From positions 1 to 56,637 of IMG/VR virus record IMGVR_UViG_3300035698_015386: a DNA stretch of 56,637 nt. One strand, written 5' to 3'. This DNA is from a virus. This document shows, in pieces, positions 18,743 through 26,764 of the stretch. The notes under the pieces were generated by a model, which worked only from the letters and a program-made list of their open reading frames with translations, did no database searches and was not told where the DNA came from. The position numbers and the translations under genes are program-made. Positions within the stretch are counted from its first letter, which is position 1. Every line of letters begins with the position of its first letter.

Positions 18743-20562
18743 TTACGCCTTATAGACGTAGCCGACTACAAGAGCCTGCTCTTTAATGGTTTTGTAGTCA
18801 TGGACATTCAAACCCCTTATCAGCTGACCGAAAGTTCTCTCGGATTTCAGAGAGTCCATTTCGTTCATTTGAGCCGCAAACGTAATCGCGGCCTTGTTGC
18901 CGGCCATCGGGTAGTAACAGGTGTTGTCACCGTCAGTTACCTTATGGATCTGGTTGGATTTGAGTATCGGGTTATTGTCGATGTTGCCGATTCTGCCGTG
19001 TCGAATGGGCGACTTGCTGTCACCTGTCATGGAAACGTCCTTAATCTCAGACTTCTTGATCAGGTTAGCCATCCATGAAGGAATCGCATACCACCGACTC
19101 GTTTCGGGAACGTTCTGTTCGTCCAGCACACTGGTCATGTCGGACATGAAATCAAGAACATTGTCCTTTGTGACCGCATACGGTGTGCCGGAAACGCCCA
19201 TGTTGTAACTTGAAGAATCCAAACCGGCTGTCAGTCCAACATTGCTGGCGTGACCATCGGCATAAACCGTAGCAAGCCCCTCAGAGTCAATCTTGACTTT
19301 CATCTGTTGCCCTGCGTCCTGGGACCATTCACTCATAAGCTGAACGTCGGCCTGGTGAGCATCGATGTCGTCGCAAATGAAATTGAAGTACTTGGCTCTC
19401 TCAATCGGAAATTCGACGAGAGGATTGTCCGGATGCTGAATGTCAAGAGTCTGCCCTTTCTCGTAATCGAGTATATTGATATCGGGCCGGGTACGAATCT
19501 TGACCACATCGCCCTGGTTTTTTATCTCCGTTGTGTTTACGTCCGGGGCTCTTTATCCCCAGCTCCTACGTGTTTCCACGCAGACCAGACTATATCTTCG
19601 GTTTGTTCGGGCCTCTGCCCTTTTTTCCGGTGTGGTGCAGTTTCACATGATGCCCAACGAGCATCAGTTCTAAATTTTCAATGCGGTTGTCTGCCTTATC
19701 GCCGTTTACATGATGAACACACTCACCATTTTCCAAGTATCTGCCGAGATACTTTTCCATAACAAGGCGATGCTCTCTAACGTACCCCTTGCTGTCAGCG
19801 AGAGGATGTCCGGCAACCTGAACCAAAACATAGCCTGAATCGGTCTTTATAAATCCCTTGTGGAATTTAGACCGTTCAATCTCAATCCCATATCGCTTCG
19901 CCTGTTGGCGAATATGTATGGGCGTGAAATTCAGCTTTTTGGCTATTTCTGAGGCGGTCATTCCCCTTTTTGCCAAACGTCTAATTTTGGCGGCAACGTC
20001 CTTCGGATTGTTGCGCTGATTTCTTTCTATCCCGTACTTTTTCATATAGTTAAGTATGAGTTTTTTAGAAACGCCAAACCTGCTGGCAACCCTTTCCATT
20101 GATCCCAGTTCCCTGTATGCACTCTCAAGTTCCCTGTGATCCGCATTGAATTTTTTTACAACCATGACAAACCCTTTCCTTATTGTGTTTATGCCAATTT
20201 GGATTAGGCTTATCATATCACCGTAATTATTAATTTCCAAGTCTTTTTTTAATAAAAACAAACCGCTCCGCGCTCGTGTCGCTTTACCGCCATACCCAAA
20301 ATATGGGATTAGGCTCCATGCGTTAGTCGTTGAACCTTCACTCTGTTTCCAGAGAGCTTGGCTGCTGATTGCCCTCGGCTTTACGTTAGGGTGTCCCAGC
20401 AATTCACGGAGTTTAAAGAGAGCCATATTAACCCTCGTAGTCCGTATTGCACATAGCTGGAAAAATGCTGCTATGGTAATACTTGACGAGAAGATTAGTG
20501 GTCCACACCTCCGGAATAAAATTTCCGGAATACTGTGGAACACCCGCTGATGCTGTTATCAT
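18743..20562 (-). CDS. major capsid protein, split gene: exon 1 20562-20431, exon 2 19528-18743
   Basis: Joining the two exons gives a 305-residue coat protein. Exon 1 (44 codons) starts MITASAGVPQYSG behind AAGGAGAGAAATT and ends ...NTDYEG. Exon 2 (261 codons) starts EIKNQGDVVKIRTRP and ends GYVYKA. The joined sequence reads smoothly in frame and has the look of HK97-fold coat proteins of short-tailed phages. Scaffold lies upstream and a decoration-like gene downstream. Exon 2 alone would be mis-called as a 254-aa protein starting at GTG 19507. The splice points come from the intron's P1 helix and terminal G. Confidence 0.85.
19529..20430 (-). ncRNA. group I self-splicing intron in the coat gene (902 nt)
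   Basis: The last exon bases GAGGGT pair with GCTCTC just inside the intron (loop TAATATG), giving a P1 helix with the required U-G wobble at the 5' splice site. Core elements follow: P (AATTGCTGGGA), Q (AATCAGCAGCC), R (GTTCAACGACTAA at about 20321-20336) and, after the endonuclease, S (GAAGATATAGTCT at about 19587-19599). The intron ends in G at 19529 before GAG. R and S pair as P7. The layout is close to group IA introns such as T4 td. It contains the HNH gene and would be removed from coat mRNA without proteins. Confidence 0.9.
19590..20165 (-). CDS. intron-encoded HNH homing endonuclease
   Basis: I start this 191-residue protein at the ATG at 20165 behind AAGGAAAGGG; the open frame continues further up only through intron and exon sequence. 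The N-terminal half holds two helix-turn-helix-like stretches (VASRFGVSKKLILNYM; ASEIAKKLNFTPIHIR) for target recognition. The HNH nuclease lies at the C-terminus: EHRLVMEKYLG, then HHVNGDKADNRIENLEL around residues 151-167. It would cut intronless coat genes and spread the intron. The TAG stop lies within the intron's S element, so gene and ribozyme core overlap. Confidence 0.88.
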   Translation of the reverse strand: MVVKKFNADHRELESAYRELGSMERVASRFGVSKKLILNYMKKYGIERNQRNNPKDVAAKIRRLAKRGMTASEIAKKLNFTPIHIRQQAKRYGIEIERSKFHKGFIKTDSGYVLVQVAGHPLADSKGYVREHRLVMEKYLGRYLENGECVHHVNGDKADNRIENLELMLVGHHVKLHHTGKKGRGPNKPKI

Positions 20563-20592
20563 AATTTCTCTCCTTCTCCATGGCTGATTTGC

Positions 20593-20612
20593 AGCACCTT
20601 AGAGAAGGTGCT
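20593..20612 (-). other. hairpin between scaffold and coat genes
   Basis: AGCACCTT and AAGGTGCT form a perfect 8-bp stem with a 4-base loop, between the scaffold stop and the coat ribosome site. There is no T-run, so it is probably an mRNA stability or processing element that lets coat be made in excess over scaffold. Confidence 0.5.
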
Positions 20613-20616
20613 TGAA

Positions 20617-21699
20617 TCAACCCATTATTCGCCCATCAATTCGGGCTTGCTGAATGTCCTGAAAAATTGCCTCTGCGTTTTCTCGTAGGTTCAACGGCAA
20701 ACTCCCCGTCGCATAGTCCCTTACGAACTTATCCGCCCATGCCTTTTGGTACTGCTGTCCCTGTGCCTTTGTAACTGGCTGGTTCGGAGCGCCTTGGGCT
20801 GGTGACGGAGACACATTGGTTAAATCTTTTACAGGATCGCTATTGTCAGTTTTTACAGGAACCTCTTTTTGTTTGTTGATAAAGTCCCGAAAGACCTTTT
20901 CAACCGCCGGGAGATTCATATCTTTGTGAGCCGTCTTAAAAGGGGCCATTCTGGATTGAGTCCCGCCGAGTGGAATTTCATTCAGGTACTTGACGAAATC
21001 AGGGTTCCCCGGCACATTGCGTTCCGGAACTCCGTTTAGCGCCACAAAGTCGCCAAGAGAGCCACCATCTTCCGCAATTAGCCGATTAACAGCTGCTACA
21101 AGGTTGTTCTGATAGGTGCGCTCATCATTGTTCTTGGTTGTCTGCTGCACCTCTCCTACCGTGTTTTGCACCGTACTTACCTTGCCGAGTATCTTCTGAA
21201 GACCCTGCTTAAAAGCATTGCCAAGGTCCACAAACTCGCTTCCGTACCCACTGAGGGTTTGAGGATCGAAATCCATCAAATCCTCGACGGTTTCCAGTTT
21301 CGGTTGTTCCGGTGCTGCCGGGACTGTCTCAAGCTCCTCAACCCTTTTTTGCAGAACAAAATTCTGACTGTTCAGGTATCGTTCGCTTTCTTCCAGCTCG
21401 GCTATTCTGGTTCGCAGGGGAGGCAATTCCGCTTTGTATTTGCCTTCCATTACATTAAATCTCTGCTGCCACGTCTCTTCCCCTGCTGCCAGGTTGGGTT
21501 CGGTCGGACTTCCTTCGGGAGTTGGTTCAAGAGGATTGCCGTCAGGGTCGAGAGCTTCCGTCGAAGGGTTCTCAATTCCGTCTCCTGCAGTTCCTTCACC
21601 AGTATTCGCCATGTTTTCGGCTAAATCAGCCGGTAATCCGGGCATCCTTCCTTCTTCCAAGTCTTTTTCTGCTTGCTGTAACTGTTTCGGTAATGTCAT
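20617..21699 (-). CDS. capsid scaffolding protein
   Basis: The 360-residue protein is acidic and polar, with Pro- and Glu-rich N-terminal sequence, a coiled coil near residues 90-125 (LRTRIAELEESERYLNSQN, LQKRVEELE), a helical middle, and a Gln/Pro linker before a basic-acidic C-terminus. This build and its place between portal and coat are those of scaffolding proteins, which shape the procapsid and then leave. It starts behind AAGGAGGAAAG. Confidence 0.75.
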   Translation of the reverse strand: MTLPKQLQQAEKDLEEGRMPGLPADLAENMANTGEGTAGDGIENPSTEALDPDGNPLEPTPEGSPTEPNLAAGEETWQQRFNVMEGKYKAELPPLRTRIAELEESERYLNSQNFVLQKRVEELETVPAAPEQPKLETVEDLMDFDPQTLSGYGSEFVDLGNAFKQGLQKILGKVSTVQNTVGEVQQTTKNNDERTYQNNLVAAVNRLIAEDGGSLGDFVALNGVPERNVPGNPDFVKYLNEIPLGGTQSRMAPFKTAHKDMNLPAVEKVFRDFINKQKEVPVKTDNSDPVKDLTNVSPSPAQGAPNQPVTKAQGQQYQKAWADKFVRDYATGSLPLNLRENAEAIFQDIQQARIDGRIMG

Positions 21700-21769
21700 T
21701 CTTTCCTCCTTGAGCCTGTTCTCAGGGATTCCTAAGAGCCTGAGTGCAGGGATTCATTAGGGTTTAGGG

Positions 21770-21964
21770 TTAACTGTCTGCAACTATCCCCACTCCTTCC
21801 AATGCCGCGAGGATCGCATTTATCGCTGTTTCGATAGGTGTATCATCGGTGGCATAAGTGCCTGTTACTGCGACATCTGCGATGTGATCTGCCTGGGACC
21901 CGTTTTTGGGCCGCATCTTGCTTGTGGCAAGATTCTCAACAACAAGTTTGTTAATCTGTCTCAT
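21770..21964 (-). CDS. small protein upstream of scaffold
   Basis: This 64-residue protein has no recognised family. It starts behind a perfect AAGGAGGTG site and has a C-terminal helix (IETAINAILAALEGVGI). It is the first gene after a strong terminator-like hairpin at 21990-22036, and so the first gene of the capsid group to be affected by any control there. Confidence 0.6.
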   Translation of the reverse strand: MRQINKLVVENLATSKMRPKNGSQADHIADVAVTGTYATDDTPIETAINAILAALEGVGIVADS

Positions 21965-21989
21965 TTTGATTCACCTCCTTTTGTGAAAT

Positions 21990-22036
21990 AAAAAAAGCCC
22001 CACGGATTCCTGTCTTTCTCTGGAACCCAGTGAGGC
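21990..22036 (-). terminator. rho-independent terminator, possibly an attenuator
   Basis: On the minus strand GCCTCAC...GTGGGGC closes a long stem that also pairs GGGTTCC with GGAATCC, followed by TTTTTTTATTT. It lies only about 25 bases before the start codon of the 64-aa gene. No promoter fits in between, so capsid transcription must read through it or be made from a promoter further up. Confidence 0.75.
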
Positions 22037-22047
22037 GTTAGCGTGAC

Positions 22048-22084
22048 CGGCTTGACTGATACGTGCTTTCGGAGGTATCAGCCG
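22048..22084 (-). promoter_or_regulatory. leader hairpin just before the terminator
   Basis: CGGCT pairs with AGCCG and TGATAC with GTATCA around the loop CTCCGAAAGCAC (minus strand). With the terminator that follows it makes a two-stem leader in front of the capsid genes. I do not recognise a known riboswitch class. Confidence 0.45.
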
Positions 22085-22097
22085 TTATGTATTTAGT

Positions 22098-22421
22098 TTA
22101 TGTGGTTTTTCTCCTTCTCCTTCTTCCGCACCATCCCGTTGTCCAGTACTCCATTAAGGTGTTTTTAATATCTACAAGGTCACTGTGTCTTTTTTCTGTG
22201 TTGCGAAAATCATCCTCTATAATATTTTTAAAAATGAAATATTTTTCCCGGTTTCCAACAGTGCTTTTTAGCCGAAAAGTCCGCCCATATTGTCCTTCCC
22301 GTATTATAAACCCAGCATCGGTTACAGATCGGAGGATGTGTCCGCATGGATAATTATCAAAAATTTTATTTAAATCCGCAGGGGCTTGGAACACATTTAT
22401 AGGGGTTTGGAACATGTTCAT
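22098..22421 (-). CDS. small paralogue family protein (PxGHxLRS motif), copy 3
   Basis: This 107-residue protein shares the motif YPCGHILRSV (about residue 24) with two neighbours at 22788-23102 (RPGGHVLRSV) and 23150-23443 (YPEGHVLKSL). The remaining sequences are only loosely alike: a motif, then a beta-rich part with LRLKS-type residues, then a basic end. The start overlaps the stop of a 33-aa gene (ATGA). The function is unknown. The position between portal and scaffold suggests a late-stage role. Confidence 0.6.
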   Translation of the reverse strand: MNMFQTPINVFQAPADLNKIFDNYPCGHILRSVTDAGFIIREGQYGRTFRLKSTVGNREKYFIFKNIIEDDFRNTEKRHSDLVDIKNTLMEYWTTGWCGRRRRRKTT

Positions 22422-22519
22422 ATAGTCTCTCCCTTTAAAATCTTTTCAAACAACGAAACAAGCTGTTTTAGAGATCGTGTTATTGCCTTTAATACCTGCC
22501 TGCCGTCGAGTGGTTTCAT
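22418..22519 (-). CDS. 33-aa coupled small protein
   Basis: A tiny gene with ATG overlapping the previous stop (TGATG) and its own stop overlapping the next start (ATGA). The product MKPLDGRQVLKAITRSLKQL continues as one amphipathic, basic helix. The tight coupling at both ends and its Leu/Lys pattern argue for a real gene. No function is known. Confidence 0.6.
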   Translation of the reverse strand: MKPLDGRQVLKAITRSLKQLVSLFEKILKGETI

Positions 22520-22791
22520 CAAAACTCCGTACTTCCAGCCAGAGGGGGAGTGTTAACCCTTTCGGATGTCTTCCCGGCCTGTCCAATGTTTTCAATAAAC
22601 TGCCTTAAAAACTGACAAACTCCCTGGTTCATTACCCTTTGTTCTCCGTCTGTCGTGTCGTTTGCCTTTCTGTAAATATCAAGCAGCTCTTCAAAGAGGA
22701 CCACTGGCACTTTTCCATATTCTGCAAACCTCATATGGTTCAGGCATACAAGAGATTGATTGTCCGTTATGTTTAAGGGGGTTATTTTCAT
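22519..22791 (-). CDS. small hypothetical protein
   Basis: I place the start at the ATG at 22791, which overlaps the stop of the paralogue upstream (ATGA), giving 90 residues beginning MKITPLNITDNQS. The open frame continues upstream but only through the neighbour's coding region. The sequence is mixed helix and strand with no recognised motif. Confidence 0.55.
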   Translation of the reverse strand: MKITPLNITDNQSLVCLNHMRFAEYGKVPVVLFEELLDIYRKANDTTDGEQRVMNQGVCQFLRQFIENIGQAGKTSERVNTPPLAGSTEF

Positions 22792-23102
22792 GCGACACCC
22801 CACTTTCTTTTTCGGGACCGCCATCCTTTTTTTAACTCGACCGCAGCCTCTTTTAACAGCCACTCTCTAATAAGAATTGGCTGGACACAGGAATCTTTCT
22901 CGCCACGGCAAGCTCCATACAGAATATTCTTTCCGTCACGAGAAACGCTTTTTAGCCGTATAAGAATCGGTTCCTTTTCTTCAAAAGAGCGCAGTTCCGT
23001 TTTAAAAACTTCAACATCATAGACAGACCGTAAAACATGACCGCCTGGACGCTGGCGGCAAAACTCTACAATATTGTTCTTTATAATGTTTTCTGGAGTC
23101 AT
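22788..23102 (-). CDS. small paralogue family protein (PxGHxLRS motif), copy 2
   Basis: I chose the ATG at 23102 because GGGGA lies just upstream; an ATG at 23114 has no ribosome site. The 104-residue product has RPGGHVLRSVYDVEVF near its N-terminus and a basic C-terminus (KKGWRSRKRKW). It belongs with the genes at 22098 and 23150, which share the motif. Confidence 0.6.
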   Translation of the reverse strand: MTPENIIKNNIVEFCRQRPGGHVLRSVYDVEVFKTELRSFEEKEPILIRLKSVSRDGKNILYGACRGEKDSCVQPILIREWLLKEAAVELKKGWRSRKRKWGVA

Positions 23103-23149
23103 GCTGTTCCCCATTTTCTGTTTCTTTTTTTGTATGCCCTTTTCAGTTT

Positions 23150-23443
23150 TTATCCAATGGAGCCATAAAACCGCCTGCGGTAATAATAAAGAAATTCGTT
23201 TATTTTACCGGCCCAGGTTAAATCTTTTAAAAAGAGATCGTCGTCAACGAGCGTGCTGCAATATAAGCCGTTTTCTCCATCGGCGTCGATGCTCAACCCT
23301 CTCAGCAAAGTGCCATAGGTCCTTTCGCTGCGGCAGGCATCCACCTTTAAGGATTTCAAAACGTGCCCTTCTGGATAATATTTTTTTATTTCCATTGACA
23401 TAAGATTGGCCATGTCAGCCGCTTTTTCATCAAAAGGATTCAA
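23150..23443 (-). CDS. small paralogue family protein (PxGHxLRS motif), copy 1
   Basis: I place the start at the TTG at 23443, which overlaps the stop of the gene before it (TTGA) with AAAGGG eight bases upstream, giving 97 residues. The motif YYPEGHVLKSLKVD is followed by beta-rich sequence and an aromatic, basic tail (LYYYRRRFYGSIG). It is the least alike of the three paralogues but has the same order of parts. Confidence 0.5.
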   Translation of the reverse strand: MNPFDEKAADMANLMSMEIKKYYPEGHVLKSLKVDACRSERTYGTLLRGLSIDADGENGLYCSTLVDDDLFLKDLTWAGKINEFLYYYRRRFYGSIG

Positions 23444-24000
23444 TGAATCGTCCCTTTCGCCCCGGGCAAGATAACGTTCGTTCGGACCAGCCAAAACTCA
23501 GGACCTAAAACACGTTCATACTTCATTTTTTCCGGGTGGCTGATAAAGTAAGCCAGCTCCTTGTCAAGATAGATATAAAGCCCTGCTTTCCAATTCTCGT
23601 CCACCTGAGAAGTCAGATGCCTTGAAAGCCGTATCCTGTTTTCCTGATATAGCTTATTGGCTGCATCCTTCCTCGCCAGGACAGTATCTGTAAAAAAACG
23701 GTCAAAGAGAAAACCGGGTGCTCCCATTACGCCTAAATTTCTCATGACGTGGTTGATGAGTTTGTCGATGAGAAAAGAGGCTTCCCTTTTAGAAGCTAAC
23801 TCATGGTCGTGCAGTATCTTATGTGTCTGGTTCCACTGTTCTTCCTCATCCCTGACAACCTCTCCCAGCGTCCGATGATCAGTAATATTATCAAGCTCCT
23901 GCGTGTAAGCCTTTTCACCGCCCACCTCAACGACATTCTCTTCGTCGTGTGACTTTTCGCCTATCTCATTCAACACTTCCTTAATTGAAGGTTCTGGCAT
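23440..24000 (-). CDS. hypothetical protein downstream of portal
   Basis: This 186-residue protein is acidic at its N-terminus and helical in the middle (LASKREASFLIDKLINHVM). It overlaps the portal gene's end by 20 bases and the next gene's start by 4. Small proteins in this place can be portal or maturation accessory factors, but no family is recognised. Confidence 0.55.
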   Translation of the reverse strand: MPEPSIKEVLNEIGEKSHDEENVVEVGGEKAYTQELDNITDHRTLGEVVRDEEEQWNQTHKILHDHELASKREASFLIDKLINHVMRNLGVMGAPGFLFDRFFTDTVLARKDAANKLYQENRIRLSRHLTSQVDENWKAGLYIYLDKELAYFISHPEKMKYERVLGPEFWLVRTNVILPGAKGTIH

Positions 24001-25996
24001 CTGCGCCTCCCTGTTTTCCTCCCGCCTGGTTTGTTTCGGTCCCCTTGGTCACTTGTGGCTGACCAGCGACCGGCTGCATCTGCGAAATTAAAGTTTGTAA
24101 TAAAACATCCTCTTTAGACGGTACAATGTCTGCGGTAGAACTATCGAGCCCTCTAAAGAACTGCCTCAAAAATTCTGAAAGGCCTTCTCTGCCGATTATC
24201 TCAAGTATGGCCGGATGGAGAAGGACCTGCAATGCCTCCTGTCGTCTCACTTGAGCCTGTTCTTTCTGAATCAGGCTTCTTGAGCCAATGGCCTGTAGAT
24301 TAACATCACCCATTCTTAGAATCGGATCAGGATCGTACAGCAATAAATGGGTGTGGGTTGCCTTAATCGACTTGGATATAACCTTCGTGTCAATGTTCCG
24401 AACAGACTTCTTTACGCCCCTGGAGGCGTTTGACATCATCATTGAAAACTGTGTCGCATTGTTAATCGATGCCCCACCCTGTCCGTAAGTATATTTCGGA
24501 ATTCCAGACTTATTGTCCGCCTCTTCTGAAAACTTATCCCAAACCGCTATCAGGTCTGTCACCATCGACTTCGGCTGGAAAAACCACATGGGAGCGCGTG
24601 TGCCGTTCTGGATATCCTTCATTTGAAACTGCCATATCTTGTTCGGTTCCAGCGTCGTTATCTTTTCCCCTGGAGGCATGGCATCTGTGTCTACTCCGAT
24701 TTGAACGCCACTGGCCATACCGATGTTGTTCACAACATTCCTTGCGGCTGCATTACACATTCTTGAACAGTCTTCGATAGTGTCCGGTAATCCATCGCCC
24801 CAAAACTGGCCTTTCTTTTCCCTGAAAGAAACTTTATAATACGGTACCTCCCCGAGAGGGTTTCCGTTCAGTTCGCATTTAATGACATAGTTTCCTATCA
24901 GCCATATTTCAGCATCATAAGAGGTAAACAGATCCGGAAGCCTGTCCGGAGACACGCCATGTTCCACCAGGGACAAACCTTGAATCTTTCCCCACAACTG
25001 CAAGGCATCGATAGTTCCTTCCGGATCCTCTTCGACATTTTTTCTGTACGAAAGTGTGTCCAGGGTGTTTTGATTTGTCTCATAAATCCACTTCCTTAAA
25101 CCGCCCGAACCGTATTCTTGCAAAACAAGCTCAATGGCTGCGTCGTCATATCCTTTCACGCCTCTCAGGGCCTCGATATCTCGAACTCGTAATGTGTGTT
25201 TTTCTATCAGTCCGTCATTAACCGTCCTTGACGCAGGGAAAGGATAAATATCAAACGGGCTTGGAGCTTCCCATGCCATTGATAGCTTTGTCGTCGGTAC
25301 CGGCTCCCCTTGCTGATCCCAGTCCATGACTTTCTTTTGCCTTACGAGCGGGCCTTTTAAAAAGCCTGCCTTGTAATCCACAAAGTCAGATATGAAGTCG
25401 TCAAGTGCGTCTTTCCATCCGGATTCTGCTATAACATCTTTGATTTTGGTTTCAACAGCGGCCTCAACCTCGTTGGCCTTTTCCTGCATTTTCTTCTGAA
25501 TGTGTGCGGATACCATCTTGATTCGCTGGTCTATGTCGGCAGGGGTCACGCCAGCCGCCCCCATCTGAATTGCCATTTCTGTCTCTGCCCTGACTTCTTC
25601 AGCGATCATTTGCGTTTGCTGTGGAGGAAGTGTCGGGACAGGGCTCTTTTGCGCAGAGAAGGGGTCTTCTTCGCCTATAAGAAGGTCGGTAAACCATGCT
25701 TTCGCTGCCTCGGACTTTTCATCATCCAGCCTCATAAAAATAGAAGATCCGCCCTGGGCTTCTATCTTTTGCAAAACATCGGGTTCATAGTCGCCCTTAA
25801 TCCTGCGTTTCACTTTCAGCATTGCGGTTTCAACGTCATTCTTGGCCTTCTTCGCAGACTCCCAACACCGTTGAACGTAACTTGCCAGAGAAGTTATTAC
25901 CTCGTTGGCCTGCCGTTGCTGGGCCTGTGCGGTTCTTTCCTGGTTTTCCGCCTCCGCTATTTGGTCGTTGCTTTGAAATCCTGTTTCAAGTTGCAT
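23981..25996 (-). CDS. portal protein
   Basis: I take the ATG at 25996, behind GCGAGGC, giving 671 residues; an upstream ATG at 26035 lacks a ribosome site. The sequence matches the portal type of short-tailed phages: long N-terminal helices, then VPYYKVSFREKKGQFWGDG with the following helix of ARNVVNNIG, and a Gln-rich C-terminus (QMQPVAGQPQVTKG). The portal forms the dodecameric ring through which DNA enters and leaves. The lysis genes lie upstream and scaffold and coat downstream. Confidence 0.85.
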   Translation of the reverse strand: MQLETGFQSNDQIAEAENQERTAQAQQRQANEVITSLASYVQRCWESAKKAKNDVETAMLKVKRRIKGDYEPDVLQKIEAQGGSSIFMRLDDEKSEAAKAWFTDLLIGEEDPFSAQKSPVPTLPPQQTQMIAEEVRAETEMAIQMGAAGVTPADIDQRIKMVSAHIQKKMQEKANEVEAAVETKIKDVIAESGWKDALDDFISDFVDYKAGFLKGPLVRQKKVMDWDQQGEPVPTTKLSMAWEAPSPFDIYPFPASRTVNDGLIEKHTLRVRDIEALRGVKGYDDAAIELVLQEYGSGGLRKWIYETNQNTLDTLSYRKNVEEDPEGTIDALQLWGKIQGLSLVEHGVSPDRLPDLFTSYDAEIWLIGNYVIKCELNGNPLGEVPYYKVSFREKKGQFWGDGLPDTIEDCSRMCNAAARNVVNNIGMASGVQIGVDTDAMPPGEKITTLEPNKIWQFQMKDIQNGTRAPMWFFQPKSMVTDLIAVWDKFSEEADNKSGIPKYTYGQGGASINNATQFSMMMSNASRGVKKSVRNIDTKVISKSIKATHTHLLLYDPDPILRMGDVNLQAIGSRSLIQKEQAQVRRQEALQVLLHPAILEIIGREGLSEFLRQFFRGLDSSTADIVPSKEDVLLQTLISQMQPVAGQPQVTKGTETNQAGGKQGGADARTFN

Positions 25997-26084
25997 TTTC
26001 GCCTCGCTTTTTCTGTATCCAGAGAAAGAACACAACGATCATTCCCAATAAAACCAGACCGATCTTTTTAAGTTTTTGGGTCAT
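25986..26084 (-). CDS. 32-aa single-span membrane protein
   Basis: MTQKLKKIGLVLLGMIVVFF begins a single hydrophobic helix with basic ends. The ATG overlaps the end of the endolysin-like gene in another frame, and the stop overlaps the portal start. The ribosome site is weak. Its place beside endolysin and holin-like genes suggests a lysis role, but this is uncertain. Confidence 0.45.
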   Translation of the reverse strand: MTQKLKKIGLVLLGMIVVFFLWIQKKRGENAT

Positions 26085-26376
26085 ATTCAACATGAAAGTG
26101 ATCCCCTTCTAAAACAACGTCATAATCCGGCCCGAGAGACTCTTTCAGGTCCTTCAATAAGTCTTTCAAGGTAAGAGTTGGTCTTTCTTGTGGCCTTCCA
26201 AAATCAACAGCCAGGTCAGCATAGTGGAGACTCCCCGGACTATGATTGCCCTCGAATGTCGATGTTATGACAGCCTCGCCATATCCGTTTCTTTGGAATA
26301 TGTTCTCAATCAGGGTAAGTTCCTTCCTGATCGGAGGCTTTAGCCTTGATATGTCTACGCCGAGTTTTAAAAGCAT
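26068..26376 (-). CDS. M15-type peptidase, probable endolysin
   Basis: The 102-residue protein shows the zinc-peptidase signature of the M15 (VanY / L-Ala-D-Glu endopeptidase) group: SLHYADLAVDF with H51 and D58, and GDHFHVEYD with H95, the expected zinc ligands. It lacks a signal peptide and a cell-wall-binding domain, so it is a minimal lytic enzyme that needs a holin. The neighbouring gene encodes a C-terminally anchored holin-like protein, so this forms a lysis cassette. It starts behind AGGTGAATAA. Confidence 0.8.
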   Translation of the reverse strand: MLLKLGVDISRLKPPIRKELTLIENIFQRNGYGEAVITSTFEGNHSPGSLHYADLAVDFGRPQERPTLTLKDLLKDLKESLGPDYDVVLEGDHFHVEYDPKT

Positions 26377-26384
26377 TTATTCAC

Positions 26385-26645
26385 CTATGCAAAAAACACC
26401 ATCTTGACTGCTACGCCAACGATACAGCTGCCGACGAATATTTTCTCATGCCACTTAACGCGATCCCAAAGAGCCTTGAACGATTCAACGCCATTTTTCA
26501 GTTGCTCTTCGTGAATAGCGCACTTCACGCCACCTTTTTCCTTAAAGTCCTCAAGGGACTTCGTAAGCCCCTCTATTGTCTTTGTCTGTGTGCCGACTGC
26601 TTGTGTTAATAGCGCAAGTTCGGTCTTTCCGTTCATGTCCGTCAT
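26385..26645 (-). CDS. holin-like protein with C-terminal membrane helix
   Basis: I place the start at the ATG at 26645, behind GGGGGGAG, for an 86-residue product. A coiled-coil N-terminal half (VGTQTKTIEGLTKSLEDF) leads to WHEKIFVGSCIVGVAVKMVFFA, one C-terminal membrane span. This is the layout of XhlA-type holins or phage lysis accessory proteins. It lies directly upstream of the M15 peptidase gene. Confidence 0.6.
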   Translation of the reverse strand: MTDMNGKTELALLTQAVGTQTKTIEGLTKSLEDFKEKGGVKCAIHEEQLKNGVESFKALWDRVKWHEKIFVGSCIVGVAVKMVFFA

Positions 26646-26723
26646 AATCTCCCCCCTTGACTTCGGGGTTCTTTCTCTGCTATCCGTTCCATGTGCTGTA
26701 ACCTCCCACAAGGTTATGGTGCA

Positions 26724-26752
26724 TGGGGCTATTGGCGCAATGCCTTTAGCCC
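26724..26752 (-). other. hairpin upstream of the lysis genes
   Basis: GGGGCTA and TAGCCCC make a 7-bp stem with an inner GGC/GCC pair, in the 119-base gap between the adhesin block and the holin-like gene. No T-run follows on the minus strand, so its effect (terminator, processing or stability) is unclear. Confidence 0.45.
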
Positions 26753-26764
26753 CGACTCATTTTA

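Noticed and set aside
19590-20543. 317-aa endonuclease starting at 20543
   Set aside because: The first 126 residues are translated exon 1 and intron core in the wrong frame. The ATG at 20165 has the ribosome site.
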